NCBI GenBank assembly: GCA_013399895.1
Contig: VXBA01003489.1
Location: 899,381 to 963,380, forward strand
Length of the DNA stretch: 64,000 nt
Reading direction: 5' to 3'
From: Serilophus lunatus
Lineage: Eukaryota > Chordata > Aves > Passeriformes > Eurylaimidae
The notes under the pieces were generated by a model. The model was given only the letters and a program-made list of their open reading frames with translations. It did no database searches and was not told where the DNA came from. A program made the position numbers and the translations under genes. Numbering within the stretch: position 1 is the first letter of the stretch; the number at the start of each line of letters is the position of its first letter. This document shows, in pieces, positions 46,638 to 58,405 of this stretch.

Positions 46638-48926
46638 GGAAAACCCTCAAAATTTCAGTTCCTACCGAGTCCCTTTGTGCCACCCCATTGCAAATCCAGG
46701 CTTGGCAGAATGCCCAGGAAAGCGAGTCCATGCGAACCAGGATCCCAGTGGCTTTCTCTGAGTGCTTTGGCTTCACTCCCCTCGAGAAGAAGCGTATGCA
46801 GGAGGGGATGGAGCCTGAGATGACGCAGTATCACATCCCAGCAATGTTCCCCCTCACGGCATCACAAGTCTGCATGGAAGGTGTGAAATGTCTTGCTCCT
46901 TGGTGGAAAACTTGCTACACTGTTCATACTACGAGCATGGAACTGGATCATGGAATCCCAGTACAGAGGCTCTTACAGAAAGACTAGAGCTTTTAGGCAG
47001 GAATTAGTGTTTTTCTGAACAATAAATTTCTGTGTTGTCTCATACCCTGGTCTGTCTCCAGGCACAAATAGTGGAACCAAGTCCCACCAACACGAGTAGG
47101 AAGCTGCTCTTACTCCCCTGATCCCAGTGGGTTTACTCCTAATCTACATCATGACACATAAGAAGGAATCTAATGGCACAAATGCACCTTTCTAGCAGAC
47201 TTTTCATCTGCTAAATCTGACCTTTAGCTTCAGTTTTTCCAGCTTCTAATATCTCTGTGTTGAATGACAGGTTTATCATTAGGGGACAACAGAAATGTTC
47301 AGGGAAATATAAGCACTGGCTCCAACTTTTGGTATTCTGGTACCCAGAGTTTTTCAGCCCTTCAGATGTTCTGGGACACACTTTAGAGGTGAAATCCTAT
47401 CTAAAATTCTTAATAAAGTTTGAATAAGCATTGAGTTGGTAAAAAAAAAAAATCTTCAAAATGCCTGGACCCTGGGAAATCTTCCCATCCCTAATTGGGA
47501 TTCAGCAGTTCCTTCACTGTCAAACGTGTGATAAATGCCAAAGCAGCAAAAGCACGTTCTGCTCAGTGTGAAGTTAAAGGCATGTTTGCCTTTAGACCCA
47601 TGAATTTAATATAAAATTTTCTAAGTGAGTCCTATTCTTCCTGCCTTGACATTGTTGGTCTGAGTGAAAAATCCACCGATTTTATTTTTTTTTCCTTTTT
47701 ACCTCCATACACTACTAGCTTGTCTGCTGGGAACAAAGGCACAGCTTGTATGTGAAGGGAAGAAAAAAAGCTTCTTTTACTACCCTAAAGTGTGGGGTTT
47801 TTAATAACACACTATTGAAAGTTCAATGTCAGCAGCATTTACTCTTGAGATGATCAAGAATTCAAACAATTCATTGCACTCATTTGCATATGTAACTGCC
47901 AGAATGTCATTTCATCTGTCCCAACAAAGGAAATGAAAGATTTGAACATTAATTTGTAATTTTTGGAAAATGAAAAGTCTTCTGTGATGCTCCCATTAAT
48001 ACACAAAAAATGAAGAACTGAAGTTCTCTAGTTTTTTATTCACCTTTTTACATCTTTTTTTTTTAAGTGAAGGAATATTGTGAAAATAAAATGAGACCAT
48101 CAAAGGCTGATCTCCAGATACTTAAAGTTTTGTTATCCCTTATTCACCTTGTTAGAGCCAGTGAGAAGTAAAGGGAAAGACTCAGATTCTCTTGTGTGAA
48201 TGCCCTTTCTGAAGGAAGAAGACCCTTTTCCTGCAGCTATTTTCCCAGGCATTTATCCTCCTGGATCAGAACCTCTGGTGAAAGAGAGAGAGTCCTTCCA
48301 AAATATTCAGGAACAAAAGGTTACAGAAGAACCAGGTTCAAATACAAGATTTGCTATTGGTGGAAGAGATTTGACCTTGAGTATTCCATATCTCAGTAAG
48401 AAAAACATCAAGTTTTCAGAGTCTTTTGGGCATCCAGGCCTTGCTGATATAAACTTCTCTATTCCCTTTCTCTATATTTCCCCCATATTTTAAGAGCATG
48501 TGCAAAAGAATTTCTCATCTCGTTAGAAATGGGAGGGGCATTTCAAAGCTACCAACACTTTAGAACCACAACCGATGTCATAACTCTTGCTTACCTTGAA
48601 ACACAGAGACATCTGGGTTGAAAAACTGGGAAAAATGCTTCTCTCCTACTTTGAGCTTGAAAACTTTCTCAACAGCAGCCTCTTAAGGTGTCCTGTGATG
48701 TTTAGTATTGACCAGTCATTGTCAGTGCTGCCTGAATTGTCCTGGATTGTGACCCCAGCTAAACAACTCGGGTCAGACAAGCCAGGGAGCCTCAGACAGG
48801 TGTATCCAAAAAACCTCCTTTTAATGCAAATTAAGAAGACTGACTTCTAAATACTTGTAGCAATTAATTACTTAGTTGAGTCTTGACTGGTCTAAGCCAC
48901 AGTAAGTTGTGCATTATTAACCCTGG
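46638..48926. other. Unique noncoding DNA
   Basis: The + frame 46610-46987 and the + frame 48200-48493 have no motif I recognise. An octamer motif ATTTGCAT lies at 47882-47889. T-runs occur near 47680 and 48055. Confidence 0.45.
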
Positions 48927-49108
48927 TCATAAAATCATAGAATTTTTGGGGTTGGAAGGGACTTTAAAGATCATTTACTTCCAACCCCCTGCCCTGGGCA
49001 GGGACACCTCCCACTGTCCCAGGGGGCTCCAACCTGGCCTTGGACACTTCCAGGGATGAGGCAGCCACAGCTTCTCTGGGCACCCTGTGCCAGGGTCTGC
49101 CCACCTCT
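48927..49108 (-). mobile_element. CR1 LINE 3' end (young GC-rich type)
   Basis: On the + strand: TCATAAAATCATAGAATTTT, TTGGAAGGGACTTTAAAGAT, CCTGCCCTGGGCAGGGACAC, CTCCAACCTGGCCTTGGACA and CACCCTGTGCCAGGG. It is 5'-truncated just past the GCCCTGGCAC block. CCAAGGCCAGGTTGG variant. Confidence 0.96.
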
Positions 49109-50182
49109 AAATCATCCACCCCTTTCCCTTTCTTTGCCCTTGTTTGATCTCTATTTGCCACGGGAAGGTGTTTTCCCCTTGAATCCGGGTGTTAGATGGC
49201 ACTTGGCAGCTTTTATCTGTGCCTGAGTTTCACCCTGGAAACCTTCAGCGATTAGAGAAGTTATGTGCTACGGAGGGGTCTGTAGAGTGGTTTGGAGATA
49301 AGAATGAGATAAGCTGCTAACTACCCAGCAGATTAATAGCCTGAGCTCTCGAAAAACAGATATTCTACAAAGTGCCAGCTCATTTGCAGGCAATCTCCGT
49401 GCCATTCTCTGTTTTAAAGTATTTAGGAAATTTACTGCTTAAGTGAGAGCCAAGCTCCTCCAGCTTTTCTAGCAGAGAAAGTTCTTACTGTTTCTTGTTA
49501 CATTTGGAAAAAATTTAGGAAGAAAGTTGGTTTAGGTTTGTTTGGGGCTTTTTTTTCCTCTCCTTTTAGGGCCCTGAACGCCTTTTGTGTTGCCCTGGTC
49601 GTGTAACTCGTGGTGATTACTGGACCTGGCTCAGGAAGCCCCCTCTGCAGAGGTGACCCCAGGGAGAGCTGTGAACCTTGACCTTGCCTCAAAAGTCCAT
49701 CCCTGAGTCTTCCCGATAGGAATTCTTTTCTTTTTCCCTTCCAGAAAAGTTTTCTTGCCTGTCTGAAGAGTCTCCCTAGAAGTTTAACCCAACTTCAAAC
49801 CAAAATCAATCAATAATATAGCACAGACCACTCAGCAAACAGGCACACAGTTGAACATACACTTAGATGATGAGTCCCCAAACCTGACTTTCCTATTTTT
49901 TTCCCTCTCACTGAAAGGCAAAGAATGGAAGGGGAAAAGTTTTGTCTCCTCTGATTACCTGAGAAGCTGTATTGAGTAATGTTCATTTTCAGCACTGACT
50001 GCTAGACTCGAGTTTGGAAACAATCCACAGAGGTGAAGCCTACTGACGGTGGGAAATGGGCATTTTCCTTGTCTGGTCTTCTGACATTTCTGTGCTTTTC
50101 CACAAGGCAGAACACTTTCAACAACAGAGGAGCAAAAATACAACTAACAGCCCCTCCACATACTTGTTTAATTGTTTATTAG
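49109..50182. other. Unique noncoding DNA
   Basis: No repeat or exon recognised. Confidence 0.5.
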
Positions 50183-50416
50183 AACCAGGGAATGTTTTGG
50201 GTTGGAAGGGAATTAATAGACCATCCAGTGCCACCCCCTGCCCTGGGCAGGGACACCTCCCACTGTCCCAAGGGCTCCAACCTGGCCTTGGACACTCCCA
50301 GGGATGGGGCAGCCACAGCTTCTCTGGGCACCCTGTGCCAGGGGCTCCCCATTCTCACTGTAAAGAAGTTTTTACTCATATGTAAAACTTCACTTTGAAG
50401 CCATTCCCCCTTCTCA
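50183..50416 (-). mobile_element. CR1 LINE 3' end (young GC-rich type)
   Basis: On the + strand: GTTTTGGGTTGGAAGGGAAT, CCTGCCCTGGGCAGGGACAC, GATGGGGCAGCCACAGCTTC, CTGGGCACCCTGTGCCAGGG, CACTGTAAAGAAGTTTTTAC and AAGCCATTCCCCCTTCTCAA. About 230 bp, including part of the 3' UTR. Confidence 0.96.
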
Positions 50417-50596
50417 AAGGAGACATTTGAATCTTCTTATAGGCAAATAAACTTTTGTAGACACTGAGGAGTTGGTTAATGAACGATAAACTTGGCTGAT
50501 GTTTAAAAGGAAACACAATTTCTTTCATATTTATGTGCTCAGAAATTCCCTGGCTCTTTCCCTCCTTCCAAGGACGTGGGATTTACCATTTGCTTG
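50417..50596. other. Spacer between two oppositely oriented CR1 pieces
   Basis: About 180 bp of A+T-rich DNA with no repeat recognised. It separates the 5' ends of a minus CR1 and a plus CR1 fragment. Confidence 0.5.
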
Positions 50597-50645
50597 GTGA
50601 CAGGATGAGAGGAAATGGCCTCAAGTTGCACCAGGGGAGGTTCAA
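50597..50645 (+). mobile_element. CR1 3' UTR fragment lacking its own 3' end
   Basis: GTGACAGGATGAGAGGAAAT followed by GGCCTCAAGTTGCACCAGGG and GAGGTTC is a good match to the CR1 3' UTR. It stops abruptly, with no core block or tail after it. CR1 copies normally lose their 5' and keep their 3' end, so a later deletion or rearrangement removed the rest. Confidence 0.8.
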
Positions 50646-52979
50646 AATCTCCTACATCGACCTCCCAGAAGGGAATTGAGGGTCCTGAGGGGTTTTGTGC
50701 TCTCCAGAAAAAAGAGTAAGCCCCTCTTTCTGCTGTGAGCAGCCATCCCCCTAAGCCAGCTCTGCCCAGGGAGCTGCACACAGAGCAAGTTCTGAGCATT
50801 TCTACCAGTCTCCTGCAGCTCAACCCTCTGTATTATCACCTCCTTTCCCCATCTCACCTGCAGCTCAAGGTGCCTCAGCAGTGGCCCCAGACTTCATTAA
50901 CAAATGAAAAAGGAGATATAGAAGGAAAGAAACCCCAAAAACCTTCCACAGCTTGCTCCCTTACAGACAAAACTTCCTTAAATGATGGGGAAACTTGAGA
51001 GGAAGGGTTCTTGAACCTGTATTTTTCCTTTGGCTTCAGAAGATAATGATGGTGCTAGGAAAGCACCTGCCACCGTAATTGCACCAAAAATGGTTTGTAA
51101 CCATTTTCAGGTTGAGATCTGTGAGGGGAAAGGGAGGATAACCAACTCCCCAGGCAGAGCCCCCCTCCTTCATCCCACAGGCCTGGTGCAGCTGCCAATT
51201 AAGGGCAAAAAGGAAGTCCAAGCCAATTAAAAGTTGGGGTAAAGAGGGCAGCTGGTGAGGTTTGGTTTCTTAAATACTTGATTGCTTTTGTTTGCAGCTT
51301 GGAGTGTTCCTGGAGGGGTTGTGGTTTGGGTTCTCCTGCTGAGAACAGAAGTGCTGAGTAGCTTGGCTGACGTTTTAGTTGGTTTTTGGGGGTTGTTTTG
51401 GGGTGACTTTTGGTTTTGGACTAACAGACCTGGTTACTGTTAAATTGGAGGCTCTCTGATGCTTTGTGTTCCTGTGTGCTTTTCATGTGCTCTTTCAAAG
51501 CGTTTGGGTAACAACTCTGATTCCCCTGAGATTAAAAATCATGACATTCTCCTTTATAAGGCCATGAAGATAAATGGAGACACAGGAAGCAGCATCCTGG
51601 TTATTTTCTTGGGGGGTTAATGGCCCCAATGGCAATAACTGGAAAAGCAAAGCAGGTGAGGATTGGAATTAAATAAGCCTTAAGTTGCTTCTCCCTGTGA
51701 GTTCCTGCCTTCCCTGGGAGAGCCTCCTTGTGTGTCATCTCTAAAATTTCCATAATACACTCCCAAGCTCTGTCAGTTGAATGTTCACAGCCACAAAATG
51801 ACACCATTATGTTGATTCTGCACTGCCTTGTGCCCTTTGCATGTTTAAGCAAAGTGGAGCAAGTTGTTTAACTAGTCCCAGAAATCAGGGATATTACCTG
51901 ACCCAGCTGACACAAACTTAAAACACTGTAAGAAGCATCCACTGATAAAATGACAGCACTTGCTGAAGTGTTCCCCTTGAGTCCCAACGGCCTCAGAATA
52001 ACTGTGTGTGTGGTTCTGTGGGATGGACGTTTCTGTGGAGCTAAAGCACTGCAAACCTGAGGATTTGTTTGCATTTAGAGCTGGCTTTAGCTCTGCTCAG
52101 GGTAGGAAAGGAAGCTTTAAGGTTGTTGATTTTGCCATGAGAACTTGCACCCTTGCTTTCTGCTCTCATATTGTTCCCTTCCCTGCGGTGTCTGCAACTG
52201 TGGAGCAGAAATTATTAGAAGGGCTTTTCCCCTTGTGTCTGGAGACCTCGGAGTCTCCTCTGGTCTGGTAAGGGAATGATGATGCAAGAGGACAGGTCCC
52301 TGGTGCTCTGAAATGGGGAGCTTGTGGTGGAGCCTCTGCAGAGGACAAGGGCTGGCAATAGAGCGGAGCCTGCAGCAGCTCCCCCAGGGCTCTCAATGAG
52401 GGGAAACCATCTCTGAGCTCCCACAACCTGCCCCAGCGTGGGTTTGTAGCAAAGCCTGAGATGTGCTGCCTCCCCAGACTAAGCTGCTTCTCTGTCTGCT
52501 CCAAACTGGGTCTAGATTTGCTCAAAAGTCTGTGAAAAACTCTGTCCTTCTTATGCCACTAAATCAAGTTTCAATTTGCACAGAGACCTGACAGCAGCTG
52601 AATTTTATCTTGTTTTATATTTGATTTCATCTGAACTTGGAGATTTTGCTTGCTACACCATTCAGTTTTGAAAGAACCATCAAATACCTCTTGCAAATAA
52701 TTCAATAGAGCAGAGCCACATGTGAAAAGATCTCAGCAGACATATTTAACCTTGTGAATCAGTTTCATTTCCTACATGTTTAGTGCTTTATGAAAATTCA
52801 TGTTTTTATCTGCATCTCACAAATTCTTTATTGTATCGAGGTTTTTCACTGAAAAAAAAAAGTTCAAAAAGCTTGACTGATATTCTAATGAGTTCTTGTG
52901 CTGAATGCTGATCAACATTAATGGGCAGACATTCCTTGGAGCTGCTGTTTGACTTGAATGCTGTCAAAATAATAGTGGT
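50646..52979. other. Unique noncoding DNA
   Basis: A G/T-rich stretch lies at 51365-51420 (TTTTTGGGGGTTGTTTTGGG and on), with strong strand asymmetry. Frames up to 119 codons (52166-52525, minus) lie in a GC-rich patch and show no known motif. Confidence 0.5.
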
Positions 52980-53135
52980 TGTTACTCCTGCACCTCCAAT
53001 TTACTCTCGTTAATGGCGCTTTAGTTGTTTCTGAAATCATCCTTCAAAGATGATTTTAAGTGACATCTGTGTAGGCCTAAAGACCTGAATTGCCTTCTAA
53101 ATCATATCTGTGTGTGCCCAGGGATTTAATTAAAG
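52980..53135. promoter_or_regulatory. Possible conserved element with TCF/LEF-like palindrome
   Basis: Contains CTCGTTAATGGCGC, an 8-bp inverted repeat AAATCATC..GATGATTT (53034-53041 with 53049-53056) whose spacer holds a TCF/LEF-like TTCAAAG, and GATTTAATTAAAG near 53125. It is repeat-free. Low confidence without alignment. Confidence 0.25.
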
Positions 53136-53655
53136 TATTTTGAAACACAGAAAGAGGAAAAAAAAAGCTCTGGAAGAGTTAGAAATAAGATTTCCCCACC
53201 CTCAGTTGGCAGCTGTGCTCAGAGAGACAGGGGACTGCTCATAAATATGCTGTAATTGCCTTAATGAAGTACATAATCACATGATATTGGAAAAATAGGA
53301 TGGAGGTGATCTTTAATGGGATGAAAGAGTCTCTGCTAGTTCTAATTACAAGCTACAATTTCCAAGCTCTCATATCTGTCTTGAAACTTCTAAAATTTGG
53401 GTGTAGGATTGACATTTGATACCTCTGGGTTTTGCTTTTCAATAAAACACACAAGCAACTTAGCAGGGTTTTGCCCCTCAAAAATTCCAGTGTCATTATT
53501 TAGCTGGGAAATAAGGGAAAATTAGAGAAGTGCTGCCATGGTTAGGAATTTAAAGTAGCTCAGATATTTATTGTCCCATATATTCAGGTAAAGCATTGAC
53601 CAGATTGGGGTTCTTTGTTATTTAAAGGCTATTTAAGGGCTATTTAAAAGGAGAA
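53136..53655. other. Unique A+T-rich noncoding DNA
   Basis: A short direct duplication (GGCTATTTAA, twice) occurs at about 53627-53646 just before a CR1 tail. No exon recognised. Confidence 0.5.
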
Positions 53656-53740
53656 CTTGGCAATATGGTTTAGTGGGCATGGTGGTAGTTGGTGAAATGT
53701 TGATCTTGGTGGTCCTTTCCAACCTTAATGATTCCATGGA
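53656..53740 (+). mobile_element. CR1 LINE 3' tail remnant
   Basis: TGGTTTAGTGGGCATGGTGG, TGTTGATCTTGGTGGTCCTT and TCCAACCTTAATGATTCCAT are the last 85 bp of an older-class CR1, somewhat diverged. Confidence 0.85.
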
Positions 53741-54482
53741 AATAAAAGGAGCCAAGATGGAGGACTGGGCTCTTAGTTAACACCTACTGAGTTAAAGGTA
53801 ACAAAGTGCTGGATTCATGGGACTGTATAAACTGTTTTTCTAATGGGCCAGCTCAGCCTTGATCTTTCTACTGCAATCATCCCAAGTTGCTGAGAATTTG
53901 CATGAAGGAGGCAAAAGTTCTTGAGCTGCTGTTGCCAGGGGCACTGCCCACCTTCCCACTCACCTGGCGACAGCAAATGTCTCCCTTTGCATCCAAGCAA
54001 AGGGAATCTGGGACCACCCTCAGCAGTGGCACAGTTGTGTGAATTCCAGGAACAGGGTGGGATAAATGAAAAGGTTTCCTGGGAAGGAGGGATTGTGTCT
54101 TCCTGGCAGTGGTCTGGTTGCTAATTATATTTTTTTAAACTCACAGGCACTGTAGATCAATGTTGACCTGTAAAACGTGTCCTTTTTTTCCCCCCACCTT
54201 TTTTTCCCCTTTGAGTAGCATCATTCAGTATAAGCCAGCCCAAAGAAATTTATGGTGCTCTCCTGCTTATTTTATAGCTCCTGTCCAGCTGGTTTGGAAA
54301 TACATGAGGGCTCCTGTTGCAATGTCCACCTTGCATTCCCCTCTGCTCTTTTCTCGTGCAAAGCTGTCATTTGTTCTGCCCCAGTGTATCGACCACTCAA
54401 CTTGGAGGAAGTTCCATGTGTTGATTTAGTGACTCTGGCCAGAGGAAGTTTAGGAATCCTGTGATGGTTTCAGCTGTAGTTT
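53741..54482. other. Unique noncoding DNA
   Basis: No repeat or exon recognised. Pyrimidine-rich near 54180-54210. Confidence 0.5.
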
Positions 54483-54590
54483 ATCACAGAATGTTCTGGC
54501 TTGGAAGGATCACTGACTCCAATTCCTGGCCCTGTCCAGGACACTCCAACAATCCCATCCTTGGGAAAACATGCATGTTGTCCTCTGCAT
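54483..54590 (-). mobile_element. CR1 LINE 3' fragment (TCCTGGCCCTG class)
   Basis: On the + strand: ATCACAGAATGTTCTGGCTT, GGAAGGATCACTGACTCCAA, TTCCTGGCCCTGTCCAGGAC and ACTCCAACAATCCCATCC. Same lineage as the copies at 38.2 and 56.4 kb, shorter. Confidence 0.88.
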
Positions 54591-55978
54591 CCCTTTCCTC
54601 TGGGAAAGACTTAGTCCTAAGCATCCTACTTGTTCCTTTGCAAGTCTCTGACTCAGCTCAGTTTTCTTTCCTATCACTTTACTTGTTTGGGGTTTCTTTT
54701 GGGGTTGATGGGGTTTTTTGAGGTTGAAGAACTTATCATTAGATTCCTCCTAGTCACAGTAAATGTAATGGATAGATCACACCTAGGAACAGCTGGACAA
54801 GTTCTAAGTGAAGCTTGACAGGAAATGACAAATCTTCCACCATGTGGAAATTCAAACCAAAAAGAAACCAAAACCACAACAAGAGAACTCAAACCAACAA
54901 AACAAAAAAGCCCACAACCCCTAAACCTTTCCTTAAGGAGACATCCCACTGATACCCCCCTCTGTCAGAGCATCCACTGGTGGTTGTGGACTGTAAAAAT
55001 TCCCTTCTCTCCTATTTGAGAAAAAATGATTTTCCTCTTTTCTTATTTCTTCTTTGTAGCCTCCTCAACCTTCCAAGATGGCATCTGCCCCCTTTTTCTT
55101 CTCTAATGGTCCTGAGTAGTAAAACTTTCATGTTTGTGTTTTTCAGGCACTATTGCTTTACCAGAAGTCCTCTCAGGGTATTATATTCCTGAAATATATA
55201 TTTTAAGCCATATCTATATAACAACATTAATTTTAAAAAAGTTTGGGTGTTCGTCTTATCAGAGAACTGCTTGAAATACAATAAAAAGAATAAGAGATTC
55301 AAGCTTGAGATACAGAACACTTTTTTTGTAGAATATGGCACAAAGAAGGATATTAATGTTTGAAGTGATTTTGGCTTTCTTGCACTCTTTGTGTGTCTTT
55401 AGCATTCTCTGCTCTCTTTAATCTCCGCTGTATCACTCAGTTCTTTTAATCCTTTGTGCTGCTTTTTGAGCATCAAAAAGCACATTGGATATCCAGAAAA
55501 ACCTTCAGTCTCAGAAGTTTGCTCCTCATCAGAACAGTTTTGATACACAGATGGAGAACAAGGATAAAGAAGTGCAAACAGTGTAAGGAAAGTCGGGAGT
55601 GGAGACAGAAGAAAGAGGCTCTAATGAGAAAGATGGTGAAGGTACAGTGACTGCACTGAGAAGATAAAAGTCCCTGGAGCACACTGAAATAACAATGTAT
55701 TTGTTAATCTAAGAATCTCAGCATCTAATGGCAAGCAATGGTCTTGGAGCTCTGCAGGCCCACCCACAGAGTTTCATTTCCACCCCAACTCCTGCTTAAG
55801 GAAGTAAATGAGTTGCTCAGGCTTGAGCAAAGTGATGAAAAGTGGGAATGTTGCCTTCTGAGGTGAGGCCAAGCCAAGTGAAATTCTGTCTTTAAATTTG
55901 ACCACAGCCCTGGTCTCTGACAGGGCTTTTCTCTGGGATGATGGCCAGTCACTGAATATCTTGGAGTTCCCTTGGTCT
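54591..55978. other. Noncoding DNA with G/T-rich then A/C-rich strands
   Basis: 54682-54735 is G/T-rich (TTTGGGGTTTCTTTTGGGG) and 54846-54935 is A/C-rich on the same strand, so the two could pair loosely. The rest shows no repeat or exon. Confidence 0.5.
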
Positions 55979-56108
55979 GAATCATAGAATGGTTTGGATT
56001 GGAAGGAATTGAGGATCATCTCGTTCCAGTGCCCTGCCATGGGCAGGGACACTTTCCACTAGTCCAGGTTGCTCAACATCCCATCCAAGCTGGCCTCGAG
56101 CACTTACT
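55979..56108 (-). mobile_element. CR1 LINE 3' fragment
   Basis: On the + strand: GAATCATAGAATGGTTTGGA, TTGGAAGGAATTGAGGATCA, CCCTGCCATGGGCAGGGACA, ACTAGTCCAGGTTGCTCAAC and ATCCAAGCTGGCCTCGAGCA. It has the ancestral 'CCATGGGCAGGGACAC..CTAGTCCAGGTTGCTC' form, unlike the young GC-rich group. Confidence 0.94.
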
Positions 56109-56407
56109 CTGTAATTTTGTGGTTACTCATTTAAGCTGAGCAGTTTTGCAACCTTTGGTTTATATACAGCTCCCTGTAGGGGAGGGATTCTCTCTATTAG
56201 GAGCAGCCTGTCTTAGCCTGAATACCTTCCCTTGGAGTTTCTGAGGTGGAGCTGTGCTGGACTCCAGGGATTTGTCCTCATAAACATGTCCTGATACAGT
56301 TTTGTCATCTTTGGAGACTTTGGAGACAGCCCAGCAGTGGGAAGGGGCCAGACTGCCAACCCCATATGAGGTGTGCAGGTCATGAACCTCCATCCCAGGC
56401 TCTGGCA
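56109..56407. other. Spacer between two CR1 copies
   Basis: About 300 bp of unique sequence. Minus-strand frames crossing it continue into the next CR1 copy and are not gene evidence. Confidence 0.5.
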
Positions 56408-56655
56408 ATCACAGAATATCCAGAGTTGGAAGAGACCCACAAGGACCCTCAATTCCAACTGCTGACCCTGCACAGACACCCCAACAATCCCACCCTGTCC
56501 CAACCCTCCTGGAGCTCTGGCAGCCTCGGGAAGTGACCAAACCCTGGGGAGCCTGGGCACTGCCTAACTACCCTCTGGGGGAAGAACCTTTTGTCTGATA
56601 TTTAATCAAACCCTCTCCTGACACAGTTCCATGGCACCCACGAGTCTTCCCTCAC
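56408..56655 (-). mobile_element. CR1 LINE 3' end (TCCTGGCCCTG class)
   Basis: On the + strand: ATCACAGAATATCCAGAGTT, GCTGACCCTGCACAGACACC, CCTCCTGGAGCTCTGGCAGC, ACCAAACCCTGGGGAGCCTG, TACCCTCTGGGGGAAGAACC and TCTCCTGACACAGTTCCATG. About 250 bp, 5'-truncated, moderately diverged. Confidence 0.94.
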
Positions 56656-58309
56656 AACTGAGTGTTCAAACATAAGAATTTTTTGCTAATTTAATAACTG
56701 AAACACAGCCAGTAGTCCTTGTCACTATTTCTACCTGGAAAAGACAAGATATCTTTCTTGCAGATAATCTTTTATAGAAGATGGACATGAAATAAAGGCT
56801 CAGAAAACTTTTAGGAACCTAATTATGGGCCACAAAGAAGGTATATCACCTGGATTATAAAGCTGATCGTGCCAGTGCCACAAGAAAAAAAATCTGAATT
56901 AACTGAGGGAACTATAGTTTTTAATTGCACTTTTTATCACTCAGAAGACTCATTAAAGAAGCCATACAAAAGTCATAAAGACTGTAAAAACCATTCCAGG
57001 TGATTTCACTTTTTAAAATTGAAAAAGGAGCAAGACATGGGAAACAAAAAAAGATAGGGAAGCTTTTTTTTTTTTGTCTGAGCTTGTTACCTGCAGGTAA
57101 ATTTTTTACTGGGTTCATTTCACTTTTAATTCTTAATCTATATTCAAGCCTAAGTGTAATAGCAAGGGGGAAAGAGGGGAGTCATGGAAGATATGTCTTC
57201 TGAAAAAAATGTCACTTGGTGGATCTGGAGTAAGATTTTGTCCATAAACCAAAGGAGCTTCTAAAGTTTTTGTACTAAATTCTATGCCAAATTTTATAAT
57301 ATATATATAAAATAACGATGCTGGGAAGGTGTTGTAATAACACACATTGGAGAAATAACGAAGAGCAGAAAATCTCCAGAATGATCCTAAATTGAGAAAC
57401 TACTGAAAAAAACACTACTCAGTTGATTCTTGGAGATTCTCAAAGTCAGGGTTTCCCTTGAGAGGGATTTCTTGGAGCAGCCGAAGCAGAACCCAAGGGA
57501 ATCACAGCAGGAGAGACAAACATTACCCAGGTTTTATCCCAGTGGCTGCTCCTCTGCTGTGAAGTGCTGAGTGCTTGCAGCTCCTGGTGGTTCCAGTGGC
57601 AGCTGAAGGCATTTGGTGAGGCTTTCCAAAAATGCTGAGCATCATCCAAGGTGAGCAGCACACTTTTAATAGGCTTTGGCTTAGGCTGAAAACATCAGGT
57701 GAGCTGCCAAGAGCCATTCCCTCCTAAAGGTCATGTATGGAGCTGAGAGCTTCTCAATGTGTGACATGTTTGAGCACTTTGATGTCAGGCCCTCAAAGAA
57801 CACAACTTGCTCTTCTCAAGAGGAGCAAAGAGGTTGTTCTTGATCATGTCTCACCCTCCTGTTATAGATATTGAGCTGTTAGAAGTGCAGGATGTAGGTT
57901 TTGTAATGAAATTATGCCCAGCAACATCCTCAGAGGTTTGAGTACAGTAAGGCAGGAATATTATACAGAGTGAATTTATTCTATCAAGTCAGCCAGGAGT
58001 TGCTTCTCTTCAAGGCACTTTGCTGTAATAGGAAAGAGTTTTGTAGTTGAGGATTCAATTAGTCAAGGCCTTTCAAAATTTACCAAGGCTTGAAGTCGAC
58101 CCGAATCTAATTTGTTGGCCTTAGTGCTTTTTTAGTTGACTCCTCTCTATTTTTAGCCACTGTGAGTAAATTGGGGCTGGAGGTGGAGTTTTGTGGGTTG
58201 AGCTACAATGGCAATGATTTCGTGCAAATACATCACACAATGTAAATAAATTTTTAGAAAATTATCTGGCAAAGGACAGGCATGCAAATGTTCTTACAGT
58301 ATCACCATG
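56656..58309. other. Unique A+T-rich noncoding DNA
   Basis: Contains an (AT)n run near 57298-57309 and a T-run near 57064. No exon or repeat recognised. Confidence 0.5.
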
Positions 58310-58405
58310 GAATGACAGAATGGTTTGGAAGGGACCTTGAACACCATCAAGTCCCACCCCCTGCCATGGGAAGGGACTCCCTCCACTAGACCAGGCTGCT
58401 CAGAA
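58310..58405 (-). mobile_element. CR1 LINE 3' fragment
   Basis: On the + strand: AATGACAGAATGGTTTGGAA, GGGACCTTGAACACCATCAA, ACCCCCTGCCATGGGAAGGG and CCACTAGACCAGGCTGCTCA. Only about 95 bp survives. Ancestral form of the hairpin with one change (GGGAAGGG). Confidence 0.92.

Noticed and set aside
46610..46987. 125-codon + frame
   Set aside because: It starts inside an antisense CR1 copy and continues into unique DNA with no recognised motif.
48200..48493. 97-codon + frame with fairly protein-like composition
   Set aside because: No domain recognised, no matching splice sites, and a second frame is open over the same DNA.
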